Below, piece after piece: positions 16,825 through 26,456 of a DNA stretch of 42,870 nucleotides. The stretch comes from a bacterium. GTDB lineage: Bacteria; Desulfobacterota; JAPLJL01. The notes below the pieces were generated by a model, which did not search any database, was not told the origin of the DNA, and saw only the letters and a list, made by a program, of their open reading frames with translations. The translations under genes were made by a program, and so were the position numbers. Positions within the stretch are counted from its first letter, which is position 1; each line of letters opens with the position of its first letter. The stretch is from assembly GCA_028713675.1 (NCBI GenBank), contig JAQTNV010000008.1, positions 42,885 through 85,754 of the forward strand, given 5' to 3'.

Positions 16825-17685
16825 TTAATCCCCTGGACTCTTCCCCGAAGATGCCGACAAAAGAAAGAACAGCGAAGCCACGGCGGCATTCATCAGGATG
16901 GAAAAGATCATGACAACATAGAAAACGGAATACATCTGACTGAAACCGAGAAACACTCCCCGGGCGAAGTCCCCGATCCAGGAAGTCAGGAGATTAAAAA
17001 GGAAAAGCAGCCCGGACAGAATGGCGAAGCCGCTCCACGCGCCTTTTATGTCCGGCGGGCTGAGCCTGATCGAACTGCCGACTGTAAAAGTCAGGTACAG
17101 GAACAGGTAGAATTTCCAGTCGGTCAGGTTCTTGAGGGTCAGAAGCGAGGAAAAGATAACGGGGATGCCCTTCAGGACCGCTCCTCCCAAAACCGCGATG
17201 TTCGTGCTTACGCCGGTCGAAGTGGCGGTTATGGCCCGGGCCAGCGACGGGAAGACTTCTCTGCCGATCAGGTATCTCGACGAGAAGTAAACAACCAGGG
17301 TTCCCAGGACGATGGGGCCGATCCCGATGAAAAAGTTTCCGATTTGATGATAAAGATTATGCGGGTCATAGCTGTGTTTTACGTAACCCAGGCTCCCCTC
17401 GGAAGGATTAAAGTCGAACCATTTGATCTCCGTTATTCTGTGGCCAAAAATAATGCAGAATAAAGCGTGCCCGGATTCGTGGATGATCGTTCCGATCCAG
17501 CCGAAAATCCAGTAATAGGCCCGGAACCCCAAAACCCGGCACACCGCCCTCTCCTCAAGAACCGCCAGGTAGTTCATCAGAAGCGATAATGCTATTCCCG
17601 GTCCCAGCATTATCATCAGATGGGAAAACGTGGTTACCGTGGTGGACCATAAATACCGCAGGATCGAATCGGCGATTGAATCCAT
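16825..17685 (-). CDS. M50-type membrane metalloprotease-like protein
   Basis: This 286-aa, multi-span membrane protein has a zinc-protease motif H69-E-S-G-H73 inside a hydrophobic segment (GTIIHESGHALFCIIFGH), which is the site-2-protease arrangement. A second conserved region, NFFIGIGPIVLGTLVVYF, lies about 60 residues further on, where M50 proteases usually supply the third ligand; a clear NPDG-type motif is not visible. Hydrophobic stretches suggest about six membrane spans. Family members cut substrates within membranes, but some homologues are inactive. The gene lies between the ComEC-like hydrolase and the YfhO genes, all on the minus strand. Confidence 0.72.
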   Translation of the reverse strand: MDSIADSILRYLWSTTVTTFSHLMIMLGPGIALSLLMNYLAVLEERAVCRVLGFRAYYWIFGWIGTIIHESGHALFCIIFGHRITEIKWFDFNPSEGSLGYVKHSYDPHNLYHQIGNFFIGIGPIVLGTLVVYFSSRYLIGREVFPSLARAITATSTGVSTNIAVLGGAVLKGIPVIFSSLLTLKNLTDWKFYLFLYLTFTVGSSIRLSPPDIKGAWSGFAILSGLLFLFNLLTSWIGDFARGVFLGFSQMYSVFYVVMIFSILMNAAVASLFFLLSASSGKSPGD

Positions 17686-17779
17686 TCCTGATCGAAATTC
17701 CTTTATACCAAGCCGGAAAAATCAATTTTATCTTTTGATACTTCCCCAATGCGTCCAAAAATCATTGAGTCATATTTAT

Positions 17780-20047
17780 TCAAACCGCTTTTTCTTTTCC
17801 CTTTCCGCGGGTGAAGGTCATCACGATCAATCCCAGCCAGATCAAAAATTCCAAACCGCTGACCCAGACGGATTTTTTCAAAATTTCCGGGAAATAATTG
17901 AAGACGATCTTATGCTTTCCCGCCGGGATCCTCACCGCCCGGAAAAAACCGTCCGCCCGGAAAATCCCGGCCGGATTGCCGTCCACCTCGGCTTTCCAGC
18001 CCGGATAATAACTGTCCAGGAGCAGAAGCCAGCCGGCCTCTTTCGCCTCCGCCTCCACCGTCACCTTCTCGTTCTGATATTCAATGATCCGGGCCGGTTC
18101 CGACTTGAGCGGACTCGAGCCGGGCCCGGCTTTTTCCGGATCGGCTTCGATCAGGAGGATTTGGCCGGCGGGAAAATCCGGAGCCGACCAATGCTCGATA
18201 ATCCAGTCCTGGCTGGAAAACGCCTGCGCCTGATAAAAAATCAGGGCGTGGGGAAAAGTGCCGGGAATCTTTTCAAAGCCGCGATCAACGTAATAATAAT
18301 ATTCCATCCCGGCTCTGGCCAAAATCATTTCTTGCGGCAAATCGGCCCTTCGTAAAAGCTGCCTGAATTTTTTCACTTCCATCGGGAAAAAAGTGCCGCC
18401 GGCCCACCGGATATCATTTAAGCCGTAATAAACCTTCCATCCGTCTTCCAGTAATTCCTTCGGCAGATTTTCATATCCCTCCGCGCTGATCTGCCACCTC
18501 AACAAATTCCGATTCGGCACCGGAACGGAATAGATGCGTGGGGGGACAATCCGGCCCTTTTCCCTTTCCCAAAAATCCCGGACGAACTCATTCGGCCGGA
18601 AAAAATCAGCCGTCCTGACTGGGTTGAGCCGATGATGAGCGGAATATAAATCCAGGAAAAGCACCAGGGCCAATCCCAAGCCCAGCCAGCGCACATTCAC
18701 TTTCCCGATCGACAGAATCATTCCCGATCCAGCCAGGAAAAACACCGCTATCCGCAGAATATTCCTCCGGAAAAGGTACGCGGTAAGGTCCTGGTAATTG
18801 TTTCCGAATTCCCGGGTATGAAGCGGATAGATAAAAAGCAAAACGATGATGATGCCCGCGACCAGGAAGCAAATCCACGCTCCCGGGGGAAATAACCGCT
18901 TCCGGCCGGAGAAATATTCATATCCGATAACCGCGAGCAGGACGAAGCCGAAGTTTAAAAACAGGAAAAACTTCTCCGGGAATCGGAACAGATCAAAACC
19001 GGGCAGGTATTCATGAAAAAACGGGTAAATTCCCAGGTTATTCCCCAGCATCATCCCCAGCCCGAATAAAGCCAGAATCAGCCAGAGCAGGGTTTTCCAT
19101 ACCGCCGGACCGGCAAATGAAAAAATCACCACGAGCAGTAAGGTCACTCCCAGGTAATGGCTCAAAAAATAAAAGAAGCCATAAAAAAAGCCGAGATTCC
19201 AGAAAGAAACCGTTGCTGATTCAAAAAGGTAATTGGGAACAAATAAAGATCCCAATTTGGATGGAGCCAAAGACCAAAGCGCCGCTTCTTCCAGGCTCAT
19301 CCCTCCGGTCCGATTCGAAAGCGGAACCAGCTCGGCGGTCAGAGCGATCTGGGGCAAATTGACAATCACGGCCCCAACCAGACCCAAAGCCAGCGCTCCC
19401 GACGCCTTGAGCAAATCCCCGGGACGCACCTTCCGCCTGGGGGCCAGGACCACCACCCCGAAAGCCAGAACCCAGCTCATCCCCGCCAGCTGGATCTCCC
19501 CCCCCATAATCTGCGCCGCCATCACCAGGCCCAGAAAAAGACTCCACCGGAGCCACTTCGTTTCCAGGGCCTCGTCCAGGCAGATGATCAGCAGGCCCAG
19601 CCAGGCGATGGTCCGCAGAAACAACGGAATGGAAGCCAGCGAAATCATGTATCCGCCGAACCCGAACCCGGCCGCGCCGATCAGGCTGGCCTCCTCCCCG
19701 AACCCGACCTTCCGTAAAGCCAGGTAAAATGTCAGCAGGAAAAACAGGTGGTGAAGAACCACGTCGTAAACCACCCCCCGCTCCGGGCCGAAAAGCAGAA
19801 AGAAAAAATTCAAAGGATAAAACGCCTCCGACTGCGGATTGGCCGCGTGAGGCACTCCGAAGAAACTGTAAGGAAGCCAGAGCGTGGGTCCGCTCAACCC
19901 GGACCAGAAATACTTCTTGGATAAAATCTCCGCGGGAATGTCCCGGAAGAAAAACATTTTCCCGGGGGCGAGGGCCTCCCCCCAAAATATAATTCCCAGT
20001 CCTAAAAGCAGGAAAAGATAAGAATAGTCTTTGCGGACATTAATCAT
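17780..20047 (-). CDS. YfhO-family membrane protein, copy 1 of 3
   Basis: This 755-aa protein has about a dozen predicted membrane spans in the first 480 residues and a C-terminal extracytoplasmic beta-rich domain (WLLLLDSYYPGWKAEVDG), followed by one last span and a basic tail. This is the YfhO family, polytopic GT-C-like proteins; in Firmicutes members help glycosylate lipoteichoic acid. The substrate in a diderm host is unknown. Its N-terminal 250 residues are nearly identical to those of the two copies upstream, including at the DNA level (compare 19800-19870 with 22110-22180). The middle (about 480-600) differs. The start lies in AT-rich sequence with no Shine-Dalgarno site. Confidence 0.86.
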   Translation of the reverse strand: MINVRKDYSYLFLLLGLGIIFWGEALAPGKMFFFRDIPAEILSKKYFWSGLSGPTLWLPYSFFGVPHAANPQSEAFYPLNFFFLLFGPERGVVYDVVLHHLFFLLTFYLALRKVGFGEEASLIGAAGFGFGGYMISLASIPLFLRTIAWLGLLIICLDEALETKWLRWSLFLGLVMAAQIMGGEIQLAGMSWVLAFGVVVLAPRRKVRPGDLLKASGALALGLVGAVIVNLPQIALTAELVPLSNRTGGMSLEEAALWSLAPSKLGSLFVPNYLFESATVSFWNLGFFYGFFYFLSHYLGVTLLLVVIFSFAGPAVWKTLLWLILALFGLGMMLGNNLGIYPFFHEYLPGFDLFRFPEKFFLFLNFGFVLLAVIGYEYFSGRKRLFPPGAWICFLVAGIIIVLLFIYPLHTREFGNNYQDLTAYLFRRNILRIAVFFLAGSGMILSIGKVNVRWLGLGLALVLFLDLYSAHHRLNPVRTADFFRPNEFVRDFWEREKGRIVPPRIYSVPVPNRNLLRWQISAEGYENLPKELLEDGWKVYYGLNDIRWAGGTFFPMEVKKFRQLLRRADLPQEMILARAGMEYYYYVDRGFEKIPGTFPHALIFYQAQAFSSQDWIIEHWSAPDFPAGQILLIEADPEKAGPGSSPLKSEPARIIEYQNEKVTVEAEAKEAGWLLLLDSYYPGWKAEVDGNPAGIFRADGFFRAVRIPAGKHKIVFNYFPEILKKSVWVSGLEFLIWLGLIVMTFTRGKGKEKAV

Positions 20048-20096
20048 TTATTTTAAAAGCATGCCTGAATCATCGGATTCTTTCGCAGGTAATCAG

Positions 20097-22370
20097 TCAG
20101 ATTTTTTCTTTTCCCTTTCCGCGGGTGAAGGTTGTCGCGATCAATCCCAGCCAGATCATAAATCCCAAACCGCCGGCCCAGGCGGATTTTTTCAAAATTG
20201 CCGGGAAATAATTAAAGACGATCGTATGTTTTCCGGCCGGGATCCTCACCGCCCGGAAGAAACCGTCGGCCCGGAAAACCTCGGCCGGGCTGCCGTCCAC
20301 CTCGGCTTTCCAGCCCGGATAATAACTGTCCAGGAGCAGAAGCCAGCCGGCCTCTTTCGCCTCCGCCTCTACCGTCACTTTCTCGTTCCGGTATTCGGTG
20401 ATCCGGGCCGGCTCCGACCCCGGCAGGTTCAAGCCGGGATCCGTATTTTCCTCCCCGGTCTCGATTAACAGCACCTGCCCGGCGGGAAAATCCGGATTCG
20501 ACCATCTTTCCATGATCTGGTCCCGGCCGGGAAGCGTCCGCGACTGATAAAAAATCATGGCGCGGGGAAAGGCGCCGGGAATTTTGGTGAAACCTTGGTC
20601 AAAGGAATAGATATATTCCACTCCGGACCGGGCTAATATAAGTTCATTTTGCGGCCATTTGGATTCTTCTAAAAGTTTCAGAAATTTATCCACCTCCTTC
20701 GGGTAAAAAGTGCCGCCGGCCCACCGGACATCATCCAGGGCAAAATAAACAGACCATCCGCCGACCAGCATTTTTTTCGGTGAATCTCCGGTATATCCTT
20801 TCTCCTTCCTCTGGGTATGCAGAATCAAATCCTGTTTTGGCGACACGATCGAAAATATGCGCGGGGGAACAATCTGATTCTTCTCGTTGGTCAGAAATTC
20901 CCCGATAAACCCGTTCGGCTGGAAAAAATCGCTGGTCTCAACCGGATTAAGCCGATGATGAGCGGAATATAAATCCAGGAAAAGCACCAGGGCCAATCCC
21001 AAGCCCAGCCAGCGCGCATTCACCTTCCCGATCAACAGAATCAGTCCCGACCCAGCCAGGAAAAACACTGCTATCCGCAGAATATTTCTCCGGAAAAGAT
21101 ACGCGGTAATGGCCTGGTAGTTATTCCCGAATTCCTCGATTCGAAGCGGATAAACTAAAAGAAAAACCACGACGGCCGCAACGGCCAGGAAGCACACCCC
21201 CGCCCCCCAGGGAAATAATCGCTTCCAGCCGGAGACATATTCATATCCGTAAGCCGCGAGCAAAACGAAGCCGAAGTTCAAAAACAATAAAAACTTGTCC
21301 GGGTACTCAAACAAATTGAACCCGGGCAGATATTTATGTAAAGACGTATAGACCCCCAGGTTGTCCCCTAAAATCATCATCAGGCCGAAATAAAACAGGA
21401 TCAGCCAGAAGATCACCTGCGGTTTTTCTATATTGATCAGGGAGAAAATAACCAAAATCAATAAAGTCACCCCCAGGTAATGGCTCAGAAAATAGGTGTA
21501 GCCGTAGAAAAAGCCGAAATTCCAGAAATAATACGCCGATGAGGTAAGGATATAATTGGGAAAAAAGAGCGATCCCAATTTGGAGGGGTCCAAAGAAAAA
21601 GCTGTCGCACTCGCCAGGCTCATCCCTCCGGTCCGATTCGAAAGCGGAACCAGCTCCCCCGCCAGGGCGATCTGAGGCAAATTGACAATCACTGCCCCAA
21701 CCAGACCCAAAGCCAGCGCTCCCGCCGCCTTGAGCAAATCCTGCGGCTTTGCCGTCCGCTGAGGGGCAAAAACCACCACCCCGAAAGCCAGGATCCAGCT
21801 CATCCCCGCCAGTTGGATCTCCCCCCCCATAATCTGCGCCGCCATCACCAGGCCCAGCAGAAGGCTCCACCGGAGCCATTTCTTTTCCAGGGCCTCATTC
21901 AGGCAGATGATCAGCAGACCCAGCCAGGCGGCGGTCCGCAGAAACAACGGAATGGAAGCCAGCGAAATCATGTATCCGCTGAACCCGAACCCGGCCGCGC
22001 CGATCAGGCTGGCCTCCTCCCCGAATCCCACTCTCCGCAAGGCCAAATAAAATGTCAGCAGGAAAAACAGGTGATGCAGGACCACGTCGTAAACCACCCC
22101 CCGCTCCGGGCCGAAAAGCAGAAAGAAAAAATTCAAAGGATAAAACGCCTCCGACTGCGGATTGGCCGCGTGAGGCACTCCGAAGAAACTGTAAGGAAGC
22201 CAGAGCGTGGGTCCGCTCGACCCGGACCAGAAAAGTTTCTTGGCCACAATCGCCGAGGGAATATCCCGGATGAAAAACAGTTTCCCGGGGGCAAGAGCTT
22301 CCCACCAGAAAATAATTCCGAGTCCCAAAAGCAGGAAAAGATAAGCGTGGTCTTTGCGAAGATTAATCAT
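20097..22370 (-). CDS. YfhO-family membrane protein, copy 2 of 3
   Basis: This 757-aa paralogue has the same architecture as its neighbours: multi-span N-terminal half, soluble C-terminal domain with the PGWKAEVDG motif, and closing membrane span with a TRGKGKEK tail. It differs mainly around residues 250-330 and 480-620, the likely luminal, substrate-facing parts. It is separated from copy 1 by 49 bp and from copy 3 by 71 bp. The leader just upstream of the start (GCATGCCTGAATCATCGG on the plus strand) is also shared with copy 1. The spacing suggests one transcript for all three. Confidence 0.86.
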   Translation of the reverse strand: MINLRKDHAYLFLLLGLGIIFWWEALAPGKLFFIRDIPSAIVAKKLFWSGSSGPTLWLPYSFFGVPHAANPQSEAFYPLNFFFLLFGPERGVVYDVVLHHLFFLLTFYLALRRVGFGEEASLIGAAGFGFSGYMISLASIPLFLRTAAWLGLLIICLNEALEKKWLRWSLLLGLVMAAQIMGGEIQLAGMSWILAFGVVVFAPQRTAKPQDLLKAAGALALGLVGAVIVNLPQIALAGELVPLSNRTGGMSLASATAFSLDPSKLGSLFFPNYILTSSAYYFWNFGFFYGYTYFLSHYLGVTLLILVIFSLINIEKPQVIFWLILFYFGLMMILGDNLGVYTSLHKYLPGFNLFEYPDKFLLFLNFGFVLLAAYGYEYVSGWKRLFPWGAGVCFLAVAAVVVFLLVYPLRIEEFGNNYQAITAYLFRRNILRIAVFFLAGSGLILLIGKVNARWLGLGLALVLFLDLYSAHHRLNPVETSDFFQPNGFIGEFLTNEKNQIVPPRIFSIVSPKQDLILHTQRKEKGYTGDSPKKMLVGGWSVYFALDDVRWAGGTFYPKEVDKFLKLLEESKWPQNELILARSGVEYIYSFDQGFTKIPGAFPRAMIFYQSRTLPGRDQIMERWSNPDFPAGQVLLIETGEENTDPGLNLPGSEPARITEYRNEKVTVEAEAKEAGWLLLLDSYYPGWKAEVDGSPAEVFRADGFFRAVRIPAGKHTIVFNYFPAILKKSAWAGGLGFMIWLGLIATTFTRGKGKEKI

Positions 22371-22441
22371 TTATTTTAAATGCATGCCTGAATCATCGGC
22401 TTTTTTTACATGCAATCAGTCGGATTTATTCTTTGCTTTAC

Positions 22442-24715
22442 TCAAATCGTTTTTTCTTTTCCCTTTCCGCGGGTGAAGGTTGTCACGATCAATCCCAGCC
22501 AGATCAAGAATCCCAAACCGCTGACCCAGACGGATTTTTTAAAATTTGTCGGTATAAAATTGAAGACGATCTTATGTTTTCCCGCTGGAATCCTGACTGC
22601 CCGGAAGAAACCGTCGGCCCGGAAAATCTCAACCGGATGGCCGTCAACTTCGGCTTTCCAGCCGGGATAGTAACTGTCCAGAAGCAAAAGCCACCCGGTC
22701 TCCTTCGCCTCCGCCTCTACCGTCACCTTCTCGTTCTGATATTCAATGATCCGGGCCGGTTCTGACTGGAGCGAGCTTGACCCGGGATCAATTCTTCCCG
22801 GTTCAGCTTCGATCAGAAGCGTCTGGCCGGCGGGAAAATCCGGAGTCGACCAAAGTGTGGCAATCTGATACTGGCTGGAAAACATCCGGGCCTGATAAAA
22901 AACCATGGCTCGAGCAAAGGCGGCGGGAATTCCGGTGAAACCTCGATCAACGGAATAGGAATATTCCACCCCGGATCTGGCCAAGATCAGATCTTTTTGC
23001 GACGATTCGGCCCTCCCCAAAACCCTCATAAATCTATCCATATCTATCGGGTAAAAAGTCCCGTTCTGCCTAATATCATTCAAGCCATAATAAACAGACC
23101 AACCGCCTTCAAAGATTTTTTTAAGCAAATCTGCAACATATTTAAGGTCCTTCCCCTGTACCTGTAAAATCTGGTCTTGAGCCGGTATCGTAGTCGGAAA
23201 TATGCGCGGCGGGACAATCCGGCCCTTTTCTCTGGCAGATAATTCCCGGACAAAGTAATCAGGCCGAAAAGAATACTCCGTCGTCACCTGATTAATTAGA
23301 TGATGGGCAAAAAACAAATCCCCAAAAAGCGCCAAAGCCAAAACCAATCCCACCCAACCCGCCCTCAATTTTCCAATCATCAGAATCAATCCCGATCCAA
23401 TCAGGAAGAACGCCGAAATCCTCAGAATATTCCTTCGGAAAAGATATTCCTTGGCGTTGCCAAAGTTATTTCCGAATTCCCAGATTCGAAGCGGATGGAT
23501 CAAAAGAAAAACGATGATGACCACTGCGGCAAATAAACATATACCCGCCCCCCAGGGAAATAATCGCTTCCGGCCGGAGGCATATTCATATCCGGAAACG
23601 GCAAGCAAAACGAAGCCGAAGTTTAGAAACAGGAAAAACTTGTCCGGGAATCGAAACAAATCAAACCCCGGCAGATATTTATGTAAAAAGGCATACACTC
23701 CCAGGTGGTCGCCCAAAATCATCCCCAGGCCAAACAAAGCCAGAACCAGCCAGATTAACCCTCTCCATTTACCTGTGCCGGACAACGAGAAAATCACCAA
23801 AAGCAATAAAGTCACCCCCAGGTAATGACTTACAGAAAACGGAGAATAATAGAAAACACCCAAATCAAAGGGGTAACCTTTCGACCAGGGAAAGAGGTAA
23901 TTGGGCACAAAAAGCGAGGCCAGGTGTGAGGGGTCAAAAGACCACAATGTCGCATTTACAATGCTCTCCCCTCCCGCGCGATTCGAAAGCGGAATCAGCT
24001 CTTTCGCCAGGGCAATCTGGGGCAAATTAACTATTACCGCCCCGACCAAACCCAAAACCATCGCTCCCGACGCCATGAACAAGTCACGGGGAGACACCTT
24101 CCTTTTGGGGGCCAGGACCACCACCCCGAAAGCCAATACCCAGCTCATCACCGCCAGCTGGATCTCACCCCCCATAATCTGCGCCGCCATTGCCAGGCCC
24201 AGCAGAAGACTCCACCGGAGCCACTTTGTTTCCAGGGCCTCGTTCAGGCAGATAACCAGCAAGCCTAGCCAAGCGATGGTTCTTACAAACAACGGAATGG
24301 AAGGCAGTGAAATCAGGTATCCGCCGAACCCGAACCCGGCCGCGCCGATCAGGCTGGCCTCCTCCCCGAATCCCACCCTCCGCAAGGCCAAATAAAATGT
24401 CAGCAGGAAAAACAGGTGGTGCAGAACCACATCGTAAACCACCCCCCGCTCCGGGCCGAAAAGCAAAAAGAAAAAATTCAGAGGATAAAACGCCTCGAAC
24501 TGCGGATTGGCCGCATAAGGCACTCCGAAGAAAAAATAAGGAGACCAGAGCGTTGGAAAGCCCGACCCGGACCAGAAAAGTTTCTTGGCCACAATCGCCG
24601 TGGGGATGTCCCCGTAAAAAAAGAGCTTCCCGGGGGCGAGGGCTTCCCACCAAAATACAATTCCCAGTCCTAAAAGCAGGAAAAGATAAGAATAGTCTTT
24701 GCGAATATTAATCAT
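22442..24715 (-). CDS. YfhO-family membrane protein, copy 3 of 3
   Basis: This 757-aa protein is the promoter-proximal copy of the trio and the most diverged in its central loop (residues about 480-600). The first 230 residues and the C-terminal SYYPGWKAEVDG domain match the others closely. The soluble domain reads LQSEPARIIEYQNEKVTVEA before the conserved motif. No Shine-Dalgarno site is seen before the ATG; the sequence there is A/T-rich. As for the other two, a role in adding or handling lipid-linked sugars at the outer face of the inner membrane is inferred from the family only. Confidence 0.86.
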   Translation of the reverse strand: MINIRKDYSYLFLLLGLGIVFWWEALAPGKLFFYGDIPTAIVAKKLFWSGSGFPTLWSPYFFFGVPYAANPQFEAFYPLNFFFLLFGPERGVVYDVVLHHLFFLLTFYLALRRVGFGEEASLIGAAGFGFGGYLISLPSIPLFVRTIAWLGLLVICLNEALETKWLRWSLLLGLAMAAQIMGGEIQLAVMSWVLAFGVVVLAPKRKVSPRDLFMASGAMVLGLVGAVIVNLPQIALAKELIPLSNRAGGESIVNATLWSFDPSHLASLFVPNYLFPWSKGYPFDLGVFYYSPFSVSHYLGVTLLLLVIFSLSGTGKWRGLIWLVLALFGLGMILGDHLGVYAFLHKYLPGFDLFRFPDKFFLFLNFGFVLLAVSGYEYASGRKRLFPWGAGICLFAAVVIIVFLLIHPLRIWEFGNNFGNAKEYLFRRNILRISAFFLIGSGLILMIGKLRAGWVGLVLALALFGDLFFAHHLINQVTTEYSFRPDYFVRELSAREKGRIVPPRIFPTTIPAQDQILQVQGKDLKYVADLLKKIFEGGWSVYYGLNDIRQNGTFYPIDMDRFMRVLGRAESSQKDLILARSGVEYSYSVDRGFTGIPAAFARAMVFYQARMFSSQYQIATLWSTPDFPAGQTLLIEAEPGRIDPGSSSLQSEPARIIEYQNEKVTVEAEAKETGWLLLLDSYYPGWKAEVDGHPVEIFRADGFFRAVRIPAGKHKIVFNFIPTNFKKSVWVSGLGFLIWLGLIVTTFTRGKGKEKTI

Positions 24716-24773
24716 TGATTGTAACTGAAAATAACCGGCACTTATTTTATAGTCACCGGAAGCTTGATCATGC

Positions 24774-25523
24774 TCAAGGTATACGGGGCCGCAGCGAGGT
24801 AGGAATCAACATCGACACGCTTTTACGATAAAGGCGGTAACTCTCGCCAAAACTCTTCACCAGGTCTCGTTCCTCCAGCAGCGTGCCGATTACGACCCAA
24901 CAGCTCCACATCAAGTTGAAAAGCAATCGGTCGGCCCGCCACACGGGATGGGACCAGATCAGCACCAGCATGCACAGGTACAACGGATGGCGCACCCAGC
25001 GGTAAGGCCCGCGGATTTTAATTGCGGTCGGCTGAACATCCTGACCATCCAAATGCCGGCGCAGGCGCAAGAGGCCGAACGGATCGAATTCCCCGAGAGC
25101 TACTACCCCCCAATAAAATCCGGCCATGGCCAACGGAATGCCAAGGTAGACCAGCCAGCCGTATGGTGCCGGTACGCGAAAAATCGTTATTGGTGAAGTC
25201 TGCCAGAGAATGATCATGGCAAACAGCGCCAGACCCGAGGCAATCGAGTAAACTGCCGGCCAGCAATACTCCGGGATCGACCGCTCGATCATGCCTTTGA
25301 ATGATTCCCGGATCATCACACTGTGTTGGATAAAAAAGAGCATGCAGAGGAAAAGGCCGTCCCAGAGAAGAACACCGGTATTGCCGAAACCGAGATGGAA
25401 AAGCTCCGGCGTTCCCGCCGCGAGGAAGATCAGAAATGCCAGCAGGGCCCCGCCCCCGATCAGCCCGGACGACCAGATCAACAAAGATATTCCCCGGCCA
25501 TCCCTTTTCGTCACCGTTTCCAT
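24774..25523 (-). CDS. isoprenylcysteine carboxyl methyltransferase/PEMT-family membrane protein
   Basis: This 249-aa polytopic protein has about five or six membrane spans. The C-terminal third carries the family hallmark RGPYRWVRHPLYLCMLVLIW, followed by LLEERDLVKSFGESYRLYRK, the cofactor-binding arrangement of ICMT/phospholipid methyltransferase relatives (including NnrU-like proteins). Such enzymes methylate lipids or prenylated substrates at the membrane using SAM. The substrate here cannot be told. It is the first gene of the minus-strand run leading into the YfhO genes, 58 bp upstream of copy 3. Confidence 0.8.
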   Translation of the reverse strand: METVTKRDGRGISLLIWSSGLIGGGALLAFLIFLAAGTPELFHLGFGNTGVLLWDGLFLCMLFFIQHSVMIRESFKGMIERSIPEYCWPAVYSIASGLALFAMIILWQTSPITIFRVPAPYGWLVYLGIPLAMAGFYWGVVALGEFDPFGLLRLRRHLDGQDVQPTAIKIRGPYRWVRHPLYLCMLVLIWSHPVWRADRLLFNLMWSCWVVIGTLLEERDLVKSFGESYRLYRKSVSMLIPTSLRPRIP

Positions 25524-25616
25524 TTCCCTTGCAACCGCCGGTTCAAGTTGCCTCCTGAAAACAAATGATCCTTGCCCGGTACGGAACTATATCCCCTCAA
25601 AAAATAATTGTTTGCC

Positions 25617-26144
25617 TCACTTTTTCTCCCCTCCAGCTTTTTCACCTAAAGCTTTCTCTATCTCCGCCGTCAGCAACGCCTCCAGGTCCTTCTGCTCCCC
25701 GATGATCTGCTTTTTCAGGGTGCAGTCAGCGCCTACAATGAACGTCCGCGGTATGCCTTGAACCATGAACTTCTGGGCGGTTTCTCCGTATTTATCCATC
25801 AGAACTATGAACGTAACCCCGTTCTTCTCCGCGAATTCCCGCAGCGTCCCTTCTCTTTCCTGGAAACTCACCAGAACTATCTCAAGGCCCTTGTCCTTAT
25901 ACTTTTCCTGGATCTTCACCAATACCGGCAGCGCTTTTTTGCAGGGAGCGCAGTGGGTGGCGAAGAAATCCAGGATCAGGAGCTTGGTGCCCTTGGCCTT
26001 CTCCCCGCAGATGTCGGAGGAGTAATGAATGATGCCGTTATAGTCGCGGAGAGAGAACCCCGGGATCTTCTGCCCTGGCTCAAGGGCGAAGAGGACTGGA
26101 GCCAGGAAGACAAGGAGGATAAAGGCCAGGGTTAATTTTTTCAT
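25617..26144 (-). CDS. TlpA/ResA-type exported thioredoxin-like protein
   Basis: This is a 175-aa protein from the chosen start (ATG at 26144; a Met eight codons earlier at 26168 is possible). Residues 1-20 are a signal peptide (MKKLTLAFILLVFLAPVLFA). The redoxin domain contains the active-site C65-A-P-C68 in LDFFATHCAPCKKALPVL and the cis-proline motif GIPRTFIVG. TlpA-type proteins reduce disulfides in the periplasm, often of cytochromes or assembly factors. One additional cysteine (Cys46) precedes the active site. The gene is 93 bp upstream of the methyltransferase-like gene on the same strand. Confidence 0.9.
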   Translation of the reverse strand: MKKLTLAFILLVFLAPVLFALEPGQKIPGFSLRDYNGIIHYSSDICGEKAKGTKLLILDFFATHCAPCKKALPVLVKIQEKYKDKGLEIVLVSFQEREGTLREFAEKNGVTFIVLMDKYGETAQKFMVQGIPRTFIVGADCTLKKQIIGEQKDLEALLTAEIEKALGEKAGGEKK

Positions 26145-26220
26145 GGTTGGCCGCCATTTTATAACCATGCAGTAATAAATTCAAATTAAATTGAAAGGAA
26201 AATTCTCAACCCCAGCGGGA

Positions 26221-26259
26221 GGGCATTCATTTCAATGCTGGCCATATTATTATCCTGAA
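26221..26259 (+). repeat. degenerate second copy of the tRNA-Lys promoter region
   Basis: This 39-bp stretch matches 28086-28124 at 34 of 39 positions (CATTCATTTC, GCTGG, ATATTATTA, CCTGAA shared). At 28086 the sequence is the upstream region of tRNA-Lys. Here no tRNA follows. It could be the scar of an earlier event at the same tRNA locus. Confidence 0.6.
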
Positions 26260-26311
26260 TTATTACTTATTTTTATCTCCCTTTGCGTCCCAAATGCGTC
26301 CCCATAAAAGC

Positions 26312-26340
26312 TTGACTTCTGCTTAAATAATCCGGATAAT
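26312..26340 (+). promoter_or_regulatory. sigma70-type promoter before the FAD oxidoreductase gene
   Basis: TTGACT at 26312-26317, a 17-bp spacer and GATAAT at 26335-26340 (five of six matches in each box). The leader to the ATG at 26457 would be about 110 nt. Confidence 0.6.
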
Positions 26341-26456
26341 TATACTATTCAAAATAGAACTGACGGTTATAGGTTTTTCCGAAATTCGCTTGGCAGGAAT
26401 TATGCCCTCAATCTCGCACAAGCTGTGCAGATGGGGGTTTGAAAACTCGGTATTTT

